NCBI RefSeq assembly: GCF_025460765.1
Contig: NZ_JAMWEG010000005.1
Span: forward strand, 124,001 to 188,000
Source: Micromonospora sp. MA102
GTDB taxonomy: Bacteria; Actinomycetota; Actinomycetes; Mycobacteriales; Micromonosporaceae
Direction: 5' to 3'
Length of the DNA stretch: 64,000 bases
Shown: one piece after another, positions 46,298 to 54,196 of the stretch
How positions within the stretch are numbered: the stretch's first letter is position 1
Layout of the letters: each line of letters opens with the position of its first letter
Program-made: the position numbers and the translations under genes
Notes under the pieces: model-generated
What the model saw: the letters and a program-made list of their open reading frames with translations, nothing else
What the model was told of the DNA's origin: nothing
Database searches by the model: none

Positions 46298-47095
46298 TCA
46301 GAACGACTCGACAGCTGGCACCAGGTCGGCGTCGACCACGATCGGGGCGTGGTCGGAGGGGCCCTTGCCCTTGCGGGCCTCCCGGTCCACGTACGCGGAG
46401 GTGACCGCGCGGGCGAACGGCGCCGTCGCGTAGACCAGGTCGATCCGCATGCCCTTGTTCTGGTGGAACATGCCGGCCCGGTAGTCCCAGTACGTGTAGG
46501 GGTGCGGCCCCTTCATGGGCGTCGGCACCACGTCGCTGAGGCCGAGGTCGCGCAGCGCGGCCAGGGCGGCCCGCTCGGCCGGGGTGACGTGGGTCGAGGT
46601 GACGAAGAGCTTCGGGTCCCAGACGTCGGCGTCGGTCGGTGCGACGTTGAAGTCCCCGCAGACGGCGACGGGCAGCCCGCAGGCCACCTCCGGCTCCAGC
46701 GCGTCGCGCAGCGCGGCGAACCAGGCCAGCTTGTACGCGTAGTGCGGGTCGTCGGGGGAGCGGCCGTTCGGCACGTACACCGACCAGACCCGCAGGCCGG
46801 CGCAGGTGGCCGAGATGGCCCGGGCCTCCGGCAGGGGGAAGCCCGGCTCGCCGGGGAAGCCGACCGCCACGTCGGCCAGCCCGACGCGGGACAGGATGGC
46901 CACCCCGTTCCACCGGCCGTCGCTGTGGCTGGCCGCCTCGTAGCCCAGCTCGCCCACCTCGGCGACCGGGAAGGCCCCGTCGGGGCACTTGGTCTCCTGC
47001 AGGCAGACGACGTCGGGCTTCGTGGTGGCCAGCCAGTCGAGCAGGCGGGGGAGGCGGGCCTTCACCGAGTTGACGTTCCAGGTCGCCAGGCGCAT
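46298..47095 (-). CDS. xthA: Exodeoxyribonuclease III
   Basis: The 265-residue protein is an exonuclease III-type AP endonuclease: ATWNVNSVKARLPRLLDWL, VCLQETKCPDGAFP, VYVPNGRSPDDPHY, CGDFNVAPTDADVWDP, IDLVYAT and PSDHAPIVVD show the metal- and phosphate-binding residues of the family. It acts in base-excision repair. The start at the ATG at 47095 has a TGGAGAC site; an upstream in-frame ATG is 18 nt away and gives no homology. Divergent from nothing; it is one gene in a minus-strand run. Confidence 0.92.
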   Translation of the reverse strand: MRLATWNVNSVKARLPRLLDWLATTKPDVVCLQETKCPDGAFPVAEVGELGYEAASHSDGRWNGVAILSRVGLADVAVGFPGEPGFPLPEARAISATCAGLRVWSVYVPNGRSPDDPHYAYKLAWFAALRDALEPEVACGLPVAVCGDFNVAPTDADVWDPKLFVTSTHVTPAERAALAALRDLGLSDVVPTPMKGPHPYTYWDYRAGMFHQNKGMRIDLVYATAPFARAVTSAYVDREARKGKGPSDHAPIVVDADLVPAVESF

Positions 47096-47191
47096 GTCTC
47101 CAGCCTGCCGCATCGGCGGTCACCCCGCCGGGTCAGCCCGCGGGGTGTCGCGCCGTCGCCTCCCGGGGTGCCGCCCCGACGCGGCCGTCGG

Positions 47192-48112
47192 TCAGCGTTC
47201 CGGGGTGTCCCCGGGCCGGGTCTGCTCGGCGAGGAAGCGTTCCAGCTCGGCGCCCAGCTCGTCGGCGGTGGGCAGCGGGCCGGTCTCCGGGGCGAGCAGG
47301 CTCTTCTCGCCGCGCCCGCGGGCGAACGCGTCGTACTGCTCCTCCAGGGCCTGGACCAGGGTGGCCGCCTCCTCGGTCTGGGCGACCTGGCGGTCGATCT
47401 CCACCCGCACCACCTCGGCGGCGGCGCGCAGGCCGTCGCGGGGCAGCAGCAGCCCGGTGCTGCGGGACACCGCGGCGAGCAGCGCCTCGGCGGCGGCCGG
47501 GTACTCGGTCTGGGCCACGTAGTGCGGCACGTGCGCGGCGAAGCCGAGGGCGTCGCGACCCCGCTCGCCGAGGCGGTATTCCAGCAGGTGACCCACGCCG
47601 GCGGGCACCTGGACCTTCTGGAGCCAGGGCTCGTACCCGGAAATCAGCTCGCGCCGGGTGGCGTGCGCGGTGACGCCGGTGGGCCGGGTGTGCGGGACGG
47701 CCATCGGGATCGAGTTGAGCCCGACGGTGAGCCGGACCTCGAGCCGCGCGGAGAGCGCGGCCACGGCGGCCACGAAACGTTCCCACTGGACGTCCGGCTC
47801 GGGGCCGGTGAGCAGCAGGAACGGGGTCTCGTCGTCGTCGTGCAGCAGGTGCAGCTCCAGCGCGGGGGCGTCGTAGTCGGCCCAGTGGTCCTCGACGAAG
47901 GTCATCACCGGCCGGCGGGAGCGGTAGTCGAAGAGCTGGTCGACGTCGAAGCGGGCGATGGGCCGCGCCTCCAGGGAGGTGAGCAGCTGCTCCCGGGCCA
48001 GCCGGGTGGCGTTGCCGGCGTCGACGAAACCGGTGAGGGCCTGGATCAGCACCGGTTGGCCGAGATCGGGCAGATCGTCGGTGAGTTCGTAGAGCTCGTG
48101 TGGGTCGAGCAC
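47192..48112 (-). CDS. PAC2 family protein
   Basis: The 306-residue protein belongs to the PAC2 (proteasome assembly chaperone 2) family: LIQALTGFVDAGNATRLAREQLL, an aromatic-rich FDVDQLFDYRSRRPVM, LLTGPEPDVQWERFV and VPHYVAQTEYPAAAEALL. In actinobacteria these proteins are numerous and their function is unproven. I placed the start at the GTG at 48112 because homologous sequence begins there and AGGAAGG precedes it by nine bases; a start 168 nt further upstream would add residues without family similarity. The 390 nt before it is gene-free. Confidence 0.8.
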   Translation of the reverse strand: MLDPHELYELTDDLPDLGQPVLIQALTGFVDAGNATRLAREQLLTSLEARPIARFDVDQLFDYRSRRPVMTFVEDHWADYDAPALELHLLHDDDETPFLLLTGPEPDVQWERFVAAVAALSARLEVRLTVGLNSIPMAVPHTRPTGVTAHATRRELISGYEPWLQKVQVPAGVGHLLEYRLGERGRDALGFAAHVPHYVAQTEYPAAAEALLAAVSRSTGLLLPRDGLRAAAEVVRVEIDRQVAQTEEAATLVQALEEQYDAFARGRGEKSLLAPETGPLPTADELGAELERFLAEQTRPGDTPER

Positions 48113-48503
48113 CGGTTCGGACCTTCCTGTCGACGCGTACGGGGTGGGCCGCGCGTACGGGGCACCCCGTTCGGCCAACGTACCGGCCGCCGTGGTCCAT
48201 TCCGTTACGGGCCGACCGATGATCACAATTCGGCGACGGCACGCGATTCGCTCCTCCTCCCGGTCCGGGTGCGGGTCCACCGAAAGGACGAGTTAGTCGA
48301 TCACTGGGCAGGCACGGGAAGGCTGCGAGGTTCCTGCCCGGGGCGGTGCGACCCGCGCCACACCGGAGGTTTTCCCGGGTCGCGAGGTCCGTCACCGGCC
48401 GGCCCGGGGCGGCGACGGCTGTCCGGTTTCGCGGGCGCAGAGTGTGGCGAGGGCCACCCGATGGGCCTGGGTGATCCCGGTTTGCCCTGTCTAGCCTCGT
48501 CGA
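48113..48503. other. Gene-free divergent region between PAC2 and the lysozyme-like gene
   Basis: About 390 nt. It must contain the PAC2 promoter on the minus strand. On the plus strand TAGCCT (48492-48497), six bases before the ATG at 48504, is a leaderless -10. A 7-bp dyad GGGCAGG/CCTGCCC lies at 48306-48339. I looked for a c-di-AMP (ydaO) riboswitch, common before cell-wall hydrolase genes, and saw none. Confidence 0.5.
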
Positions 48504-49379
48504 ATGCGTGACGACGGCACCCTCGACGACCAGTACGGCCTCGACGGCTCGGCTGACCGTTCGGACGATACCCCTTCGACCGAACAGTTGACCGCTTGCG
48601 CCGAGGCATCCACTGCCCGCGGTTCCCTGCGTACCCGCTTCACCGCCCTGATGAACCCCCTCGCCGCCCGGCCCGGCCGGACGAAGATGGCCATGGCCAC
48701 CGGCGCGGTCTGCTGCCTCGGCCTGGTCGGCGGCTTCAGCCAGATCGGCGCCCGCCCGGCCGGTGACACCCCGAACCCCGCCGCCTCGGCCGAGGTCGCC
48801 CAGCGCGCGGCCGTCGACGCGGCCTCCCGCGGCCTGACCCGGGAGAGCACCGCCCCGGCCACCCCCGCCGCCGCAGCCCCCTCGGCCAGCCCGTCGGCGA
48901 CCACCAAGCCGAAGCCGAAGGCCAAGCCCAAGCCGCGCCGGATCGTCCCGGTCGCCGGCCTGGACCAGACCCAGATGAACAACGCCAAGAAGATCGTGCA
49001 GGCCGGCCGGGAGATGGGCGTGCCGCGTCGCGGCCTGGTCATCGCGGTGGCCACCGCCATGCAGGAGAGCACCCTGCTCAACTACGCCAGCGCCGTGCTG
49101 CCCGAGTCGCAGAACTACCCGCACCAGGCCATCGGCTGGGACCACGACTCGGTCGGGCTGTTCCAGCAGCGGCCGAGCAGCGGCTGGGGCACCGTCGAGG
49201 AGCTGATGGACCCGGAGTACGCCACCAAGGCGTTCCTCTCCGCCCTGGAGGAGATCCCCGGCTGGCAGGACCTGCCGCTCACCGTCGCGGCCCAGGCCGT
49301 CCAGGTCTCCGCGTTCCCCGACGCGTACGCCCAGCACGAGTGGCGCGCCAACACGGTGGTCAAGGAGATCCTGGGCTGA
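48504..49379 (+). CDS. Membrane-anchored lysozyme-like surface protein
   Basis: The 291-residue protein has a cytoplasmic N-terminus of about 60 residues, one hydrophobic segment (MAMATGAVCCLGLVGGFSQI), an Ala/Pro/Lys-rich linker with PKPKAKPKPRR, and a C-terminal domain of about 130 residues with a lysozyme-like helical pattern: NAKKIVQAGREMGVPRRGLV, VATAMQESTLLNYA, and GLFQQRPSSGWGTVEELMDP. The Glu in AMQESTL suits a muramidase or lytic transglycosylase active site. It probably acts on peptidoglycan outside the membrane. The -10 TAGCCT lies six bases before the ATG, so the message appears leaderless. Confidence 0.7.
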   Translation: MRDDGTLDDQYGLDGSADRSDDTPSTEQLTACAEASTARGSLRTRFTALMNPLAARPGRTKMAMATGAVCCLGLVGGFSQIGARPAGDTPNPAASAEVAQRAAVDAASRGLTRESTAPATPAAAAPSASPSATTKPKPKAKPKPRRIVPVAGLDQTQMNNAKKIVQAGREMGVPRRGLVIAVATAMQESTLLNYASAVLPESQNYPHQAIGWDHDSVGLFQQRPSSGWGTVEELMDPEYATKAFLSALEEIPGWQDLPLTVAAQAVQVSAFPDAYAQHEWRANTVVKEILG

Positions 49380-49472
49380 CGCTCCGCCGGGGTTGCCGCG
49401 GGGCCGGCCCGGGTACCAGAGACTTGCCGGTCCCGGGTACAACATGAGGGGGGCCGCGGACAGGAGGACGTC

Positions 49473-49619
49473 ATGGCGCTGGTGCAACGACTCACCGCCT
49501 TCCTGCGATCGCCCCGCGGTCAGCAGCTGGTCGACCGCGGCCGGCGCGAGCTGGCCAAGCCGGAGAACCAGGCGAAGCTCAAGCAGCTCGCCACCCGGCT
49601 GTCGTCCCGCCGGCGCTGA
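49473..49619 (+). CDS. Small conserved-looking protein, 48 residues
   Basis: ATG at 49473 with CAGGAGG six bases upstream gives MALVQRLTAFLRSPRGQQLV, then DRGRRELAKPENQAKLKQLA and TRLSSRRR, ending with TGA at 49617-49619. It is strongly basic with alternating helical charge. Codon use and the ribosome site support translation. The gene is 39 nt before the EcsC-like gene in the same direction, so it is probably in its operon. I do not recognise a function; a basic amphipathic helix of this kind could bind membrane, RNA or a partner protein. Confidence 0.65.
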   Translation: MALVQRLTAFLRSPRGQQLVDRGRRELAKPENQAKLKQLATRLSSRRR

Positions 49620-49658
49620 CCGCTCCGCCCCGCAGCAACGACCCCCGGGAGCCCCCTC

Positions 49659-50396
49659 GTGACCGACTCCGCCCCCGTCGACGGCGAACCCACCCTCCCC
49701 CCGAAGCCGGCCGCGCCGGTGGAGGCGCCCGAGGGGCCTCCGGCCCGGCTCTGGGACCGGATGCGGGACGACCCGCAGTACGCGCCGGAGCACCTGGCCC
49801 TGGAGGCGGTGCGCCGGCTCGGGCCGGAGGCGGCGCAGTGGGCCGAGCGGGAGCGGGCGCAGCATCCGGACGTCCCCGCCGACGAGCTGGCCGACCAGGC
49901 GGTGCGCAAGTTCGTCAACCACGCCCGGCTCTCCGGCGCGGTCTCCGGCGCGGCCGGGCTGCCCGGGGCGGTGATCGACGTGGGCGTGCTCGCGTGGACC
50001 CAGGCCCGGCTCGTGCTGCACGTGGCCGCCGCGTACGAAGTCGACCCGGTCCACCCCGACCGGGCCACCGACCTGCTCGTGCTCCAGCGGGTGCACAAGG
50101 TCGCCGAGAGCGCCCGGCTCGCCCTCGGGGTGGCCGCCGGTCGGGAGCGGGCCGGCGCGCTGTTCGGCATGGGCGGGCAGCGCCCGCTCGGCCGGGTGAT
50201 GCTCCAGCTCGGCGTCCGGCTGGCCCGGATGGCCGGGGTGCGCGCCGCCAAGCGGATGTTCGCCAAGGTGATCCCCGGCGCCGCGATCATCCTGGGCACC
50301 TGGGCCAACTCGTCGGCCACCCGGGACCTCGCCGACCGGGCCCGCGCCCTCTACCGGGGCGGCCCGCGCCAGCTCCCCGGCCCGCGCCGGCCCTGA
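49659..50396 (+). CDS. EcsC-like membrane-associated protein
   Basis: The 245-residue protein has an N-terminal Pro/Glu-rich region, a middle helical region, and a hydrophobic hairpin-like part with GAAGLPGAVIDVGVLAWTQA and RLVLHVAAAYEVDP that resembles EcsC-family proteins. The C-terminus has MFAKVIPGAAIILGTWANSS. EcsC proteins are poorly understood and are often linked to membrane or secretion processes. GTG start. Its stop overlaps the terminator stem. It follows a 48-residue basic protein by 39 nt. Confidence 0.6.
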   Translation: MTDSAPVDGEPTLPPKPAAPVEAPEGPPARLWDRMRDDPQYAPEHLALEAVRRLGPEAAQWAERERAQHPDVPADELADQAVRKFVNHARLSGAVSGAAGLPGAVIDVGVLAWTQARLVLHVAAAYEVDPVHPDRATDLLVLQRVHKVAESARLALGVAAGRERAGALFGMGGQRPLGRVMLQLGVRLARMAGVRAAKRMFAKVIPGAAIILGTWANSSATRDLADRARALYRGGPRQLPGPRRP

Positions 50397-50432
50397 CCGC
50401 CGCGCGCGGGCACCGGCCTGCGGCGGTCAGGG
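50391..50432. terminator. Hairpin overlapping the EcsC-like stop codon
   Basis: A perfect 13-bp stem (CCCTGACCGCCGC and complement) with a 16-nt loop begins inside the last codons of the EcsC-like gene and lies between it and the convergent SGNH gene. Confidence 0.7.
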
Positions 50433-50452
50433 TGCCGCCGGCCGGCCCCCGG

Positions 50453-51295
50453 TCAGTCCGCCCAGCCGGAGGCGTCCCAGGTGACGTCGGCGAGCCAGTC
50501 CTGGCCGGCGGCGTTCGGGTGGAACCAGTCCAGCGCGTTCACCTCGTCCAGGCCGAACCGGGTCCGGTGGACCGCGCCACCGTCCCACCGGCAGCGCGAC
50601 CCGTACGCGCGGCAGGCGGCCCGCAGCTGCGCGTCGTAGGCGTCGATCCGCTCCCGGAACCGGGCCCGGCGGGCCACCGCGGCCGGCGCGATCGACGTGG
50701 CGTCGGCCAGCAGGGCCGGGCATACGCCGCGTGACCAGGCCCGCACCGCGCGGTGCTCGGTGTGCCCGAGCTGCCAGAGCCGGTGCAGGTCGGGCAGGCT
50801 GACCACCAGCACCCGGGCCTTCGGTCGGCCCCTGCGCAGCACCGCCAGCGCCGCGTCGACCTGTCCCCGGAAGGTGGCCGGCGCGGTCATGTCGTCGATG
50901 TCGTTCCGGCAGGCGTCGTTCGCCCCGATCAGCACCGTGACCAGGTCGGCCCGGTCGCGTACCGCCGCCCGGGCCTGGTCGGTGAGGCCGGCCGCGCGGG
51001 CGCCCGGCACCGCCCGGTTGTGGGCCCGCAGCGCCGGGTTGTCCTCGTGCAGCCGCCGGTAGAGGCTGCGCACCCGCAGGCCGTCCCCGCTGGACCAGGA
51101 GTTGCGTTCGCAGCTCACCAGCACCAGGCAGGAGCCGAAGCCGCTGGTGATCGAGTCGCCGAGCGCGGTCAGCACCGTGGCCGTGCCCGGGGGCGCGGAG
51201 CCCGACGGGCGGGGCGACGCCGAGCCCGAGCCGTCGCAGGCGAGCGCGACCAGCGCCGCGAGGCAGGCCAGCGTGGCGATCCAACGTCGAGGCAT
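50453..51295 (-). CDS. SGNH/GDSL-type hydrolase lipoprotein
   Basis: The 280-residue protein has a lipoprotein signal with Cys20 in ALVALACDGS, then an SGNH hydrolase: block I ALGDSITSGFG with Ser48, GARAAGLTDQ, block III VLIGANDACRND and block V WFHPNAAGQDWLADV with the Asp-His pair. Such enzymes remove acyl groups from lipids or polysaccharides on the cell surface. SD GGGAGGGA lies four bases before the ATG. Confidence 0.88.
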   Translation of the reverse strand: MPRRWIATLACLAALVALACDGSGSASPRPSGSAPPGTATVLTALGDSITSGFGSCLVLVSCERNSWSSGDGLRVRSLYRRLHEDNPALRAHNRAVPGARAAGLTDQARAAVRDRADLVTVLIGANDACRNDIDDMTAPATFRGQVDAALAVLRRGRPKARVLVVSLPDLHRLWQLGHTEHRAVRAWSRGVCPALLADATSIAPAAVARRARFRERIDAYDAQLRAACRAYGSRCRWDGGAVHRTRFGLDEVNALDWFHPNAAGQDWLADVTWDASGWAD

Positions 51296-51463
51296 ACCGT
51301 CCCTCCCCCGTCCGGCGGCAGAAGCGGCGCGTCGACCCTATGCGCCTCGGGCGTCCGGGCGGGGGCCCTGTCGCCCTTCCGGCATCGACAACCGTCGTTC
51401 ACATCGGCGTGTTACGGCCGGGGGACCTGGTTAGGCCGGGCCGTGCCGGGGTAGCCCGGGGGA

Positions 51464-51727
51464 ATGACGCGATCACAGCCCCGGCGTGCCCGTGGCACGG
51501 TCGGCCACGCGTACAGCGCGCTGAACCTGCGGCTCGCCCTCGCCCTCTTCGGCCTCGTCGTCATGACCGTCTTCGCGGTGCTCGCGTTCGCCGCCGGCGT
51601 GACCTGGCTGGGCGTCGTCTGCGCGATCCTCGCCGTGGTGGCCGTGGTCGACCTGGTCGTCATCCAGCGCCGCCGCGCCGCGCGCCGCAGCGAGGAGCCG
51701 GGCGTGCGGCACTCGCTGTTCGAGTGA
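51464..51727 (+). CDS. Small membrane protein (DUF6343-like)
   Basis: The 87-residue protein has a basic N-terminus (MTRSQPRRARG), two hydrophobic helices (LALALFGLVVMTVFAVLAFA and LGVVCAILAVVAVVDLVVI) and a basic C-terminus (QRRRAARRSEE). It matches the DUF6343 type of actinobacterial membrane protein. The ATG follows CCGGGGGA. It is 12 nt before the aldehyde dehydrogenase gene, so cotranscription is likely. The function is unknown. Confidence 0.65.
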   Translation: MTRSQPRRARGTVGHAYSALNLRLALALFGLVVMTVFAVLAFAAGVTWLGVVCAILAVVAVVDLVVIQRRRAARRSEEPGVRHSLFE

Positions 51728-51739
51728 CAGGAGTACGAC

Positions 51740-53152
51740 ATGCCCATCGCCACCACCAATCCCGCCACCGGACAGGTGCTCAAGACGTACGACCCCATGT
51801 CGGACGAGCAGATCGACGCGGCGATCGAGCGGGCCGACCTGGCCTTCCACCAGCTGCACGGGACCACGATCGCCGAGCGCGGCCGGTGGATGATCGCCGC
51901 CGCCGAGCTGCTGGAGGCCGAGCGGGACGAGACCGCCCGGCTGATGACCACCGAGATGGGCAAGACCTACGCCGCGGCGAAGGCCGAGGTGACCAAGTGC
52001 GCCACGGCCTGCCGCTTCTACGCCGCCAACGCCCCGAAGATGCTCGCCGACGAGCCCGCCGACGCCGCCGCGGTCAAGGCCAAGCGGGCGTACGTCCGCC
52101 ACCAGCCGCTCGGCCCGGTGCTGGCCGTGATGCCGTGGAACTTCCCGCTCTGGCAGGTGATGCGGTTCGCCGCGCCGGCCCTGATGGCCGGCAACACCGG
52201 GCTGCTCAAGCACGCCTCCAACGTCCCGCAGACCGCCCTCTACCTCGAGGAGCTGTTCCGCCGGGCCGGCTTCCCGGAAGGCGCGTTCACCACCCTGCTG
52301 GTCGGCTCCGAGAAGGTGGACCGGATCCTCAGCGACCCCCGGGTCCGGGCCGCCACGCTCACCGGAAGCGAGGGCGCCGGCCGCTCGATCGCCCAGATCG
52401 CCGGACGGGAGCTCAAGAAGACCGTGCTGGAGCTGGGCGGCAGTGACCCGTTCGTGGTGATGCCCTCGGCCGACCTGGACAAGGCGGCGGAGGTGGCCAC
52501 CACGGCCCGCTGCCAGAACAACGGCCAGTCCTGCATCGCCGCCAAGCGGTTCATCGTGCACACCGACGTCTTCGACGCCTTCGCCGAGAAGTTCGCCGCC
52601 CGGATGTCGGCGCTGCGGGTGGGCGACCCGATGGACGAGAACACCGACGTGGGCCCGCTGGCCAGCGAGGGCGGCCGGGACGAGATCCACGCCCAGGTGC
52701 GGGACGCGGTCGACAACGGCGCCACCGTGCTGTGCGGCGGTGAGAAGCCCTCCGGCGACGGCTGGTACTACCCGCCGACCGTGGTCACCGACCTGCGGCC
52801 GGGGATGCGCATGTGGTCCGAGGAGGTGTTCGGGCCGGTCGCCGGCCTCTACCGGGTCGACTCCTACGAGGAGGCCATCGAGGTCGCCAACGGCACCAAC
52901 TTCGGCCTCGGCTCCAACGCGTGGACCGACGACCCGGCCGAGCAGGAGCGCTTCGCCGTCGACCTGGACGCCGGCAACGTCTTCATTAACGGCATGACCA
53001 CGTCCTACCCGGAGCTGCCCTTCGGCGGGGTGCGGAACTCCGGGTACGGGCGCGAGCTGTCCGCCGTGGGCATGCGGGAGTTCTGCAACACCAAGACCGT
53101 CTGGGTCGGCGAGGGGGAGGCCGGCGCCGGGGCCGGGGCGCACTCGGAGTAG
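51740..53152 (+). CDS. gabD: NADP-dependent succinate-semialdehyde dehydrogenase
   Basis: The 470-residue protein is an aldehyde dehydrogenase of the GabD type: PWNFPLWQVMRFAAPALMAG, LTGSEGAGRSIA, ELGGSDPFVV (Glu base) and GQSCIAAKRF with the catalytic Cys. It oxidises succinate semialdehyde to succinate, feeding the TCA cycle that sdhCAB serves. The acidic tail GAGAGAHSE is extra. AGGAG before the ATG. The specificity is inferred from overall similarity and could be broader. Confidence 0.88.
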   Translation: MPIATTNPATGQVLKTYDPMSDEQIDAAIERADLAFHQLHGTTIAERGRWMIAAAELLEAERDETARLMTTEMGKTYAAAKAEVTKCATACRFYAANAPKMLADEPADAAAVKAKRAYVRHQPLGPVLAVMPWNFPLWQVMRFAAPALMAGNTGLLKHASNVPQTALYLEELFRRAGFPEGAFTTLLVGSEKVDRILSDPRVRAATLTGSEGAGRSIAQIAGRELKKTVLELGGSDPFVVMPSADLDKAAEVATTARCQNNGQSCIAAKRFIVHTDVFDAFAEKFAARMSALRVGDPMDENTDVGPLASEGGRDEIHAQVRDAVDNGATVLCGGEKPSGDGWYYPPTVVTDLRPGMRMWSEEVFGPVAGLYRVDSYEEAIEVANGTNFGLGSNAWTDDPAEQERFAVDLDAGNVFINGMTTSYPELPFGGVRNSGYGRELSAVGMREFCNTKTVWVGEGEAGAGAGAHSE

Positions 53153-53193
53153 TCGCGATTGACCGGACGCCGTCATGGGTAGGAGGTGCGCCC

Positions 53194-54159
53194 ATGACGG
53201 TGTTCGGCTTCCACGCGTCCCACGAACAGATCCACCCGGCCCACCTGCTGGCGGCGGTGATCCACGCCGAGCGGGCCGGCTTCGACGCCGCCATGTCCTC
53301 GGACCACTTCTCGCCGTGGAGCGCCCGGCAGGGCCACTCCGGCTTCGCCTGGTCCTGGCTCGGCGCCGCGCTCCAGGCCACCAACCTGCCGTTCGGCGTG
53401 GTCAACGCGCCGGGCCAGCGCTACCACCCGGCCGTGATCGCGCAGGCCATCGGCACCCTGGCCGCCATGTACCCGGGCCGGTTCTGGGCCGCGCTCGGCA
53501 CCGGTGAGGCGAGCAACGAGCACATCACCGGCACCGGCTGGCCGCGCAAGGACGTCCGCGCCGCCCGGCTGCGCGAGTGCGTGGACGTGATCCGGGCGCT
53601 CCTCGCCGGCGAGGAGGTCAGCCACGACGGCCTGGTCACCGTGGACCGGGCGAAGCTGTGGACGCGGCCCGAGCAGCCGCCCGCGCTCATCGGCGCGGCG
53701 GTCAGCGTCGAGACCGCCCGCTGGTGCGCCGAGTGGGCCGACGGTCTGATCACCGTCAACGCGCCGGTGGCCCACCTGCGGCGCATGATCGACGCCTACC
53801 GGGACGCCGGCGGGCGCGGGTCGCTGCACCTCCAGGTGCACGTGAGCTGGGCGCCCGAGCAGGCCGAGGCCGAGGCCATCGCGTACGACCAGTGGCGCAG
53901 CAACGTCTTCGCCCCGCCGGTCTGCTGGGACCTGGAACTGGCCGACCACTTCGACGCGGTCAGCGAGGACGTGCCGATGGAGCGGGTCACCTCGGTGGTC
54001 AACGTCTCCGCCGACCTGGGCCGGCACGTCGGCTGGCTGGAGGAGTACCTCGCCCTGGGCTTCGACCAGATCGCCCTGCACCACGTCGGGCAGGAGCAGC
54101 GCGCCTTCATCGACACGTTCGGGGCCGAGGTGCTGCCGAAGCTCCGTACCGCCTCGTGA
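53194..54159 (+). CDS. LLM-class flavin-dependent oxidoreductase (TIGR03885-like)
   Basis: The 321-residue protein has a luciferase-like TIM barrel: FGFHASHEQIHPAHLLAAVI, SDHFSPWSARQGHSGFAWSW, RYHPAVIAQAIGTLAAMYPG, RFWAALGTGEASNEHI and VRAARLRECVDVIRALLAGE. The pattern suits an F420- or FMN-dependent enzyme of the TIGR03885 type, of unknown substrate. AGGAGG lies seven bases before the ATG. It starts 42 nt after gabD in the same direction. Confidence 0.82.
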   Translation: MTVFGFHASHEQIHPAHLLAAVIHAERAGFDAAMSSDHFSPWSARQGHSGFAWSWLGAALQATNLPFGVVNAPGQRYHPAVIAQAIGTLAAMYPGRFWAALGTGEASNEHITGTGWPRKDVRAARLRECVDVIRALLAGEEVSHDGLVTVDRAKLWTRPEQPPALIGAAVSVETARWCAEWADGLITVNAPVAHLRRMIDAYRDAGGRGSLHLQVHVSWAPEQAEAEAIAYDQWRSNVFAPPVCWDLELADHFDAVSEDVPMERVTSVVNVSADLGRHVGWLEEYLALGFDQIALHHVGQEQRAFIDTFGAEVLPKLRTAS

Positions 54160-54182
54160 TCACGTCGGGGTCGCCGGCCGCC

Positions 54183-54188
54183 TAGGCT
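54183..54188 (+). promoter_or_regulatory. Leaderless promoter -10 TAGGCT
   Basis: TAGGCT lies eight bases before the ATG of the Na+/H+ antiporter gene, with no ribosome site. Confidence 0.5.
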
Positions 54189-54196
54189 CGTAACCC

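Noticed and set aside
48205..48503. Possible c-di-AMP riboswitch before the lysozyme-like gene
   Set aside because: The TAGCCT -10 six bases before the ATG implies a leaderless message, and conserved ydaO sequence blocks are not visible.
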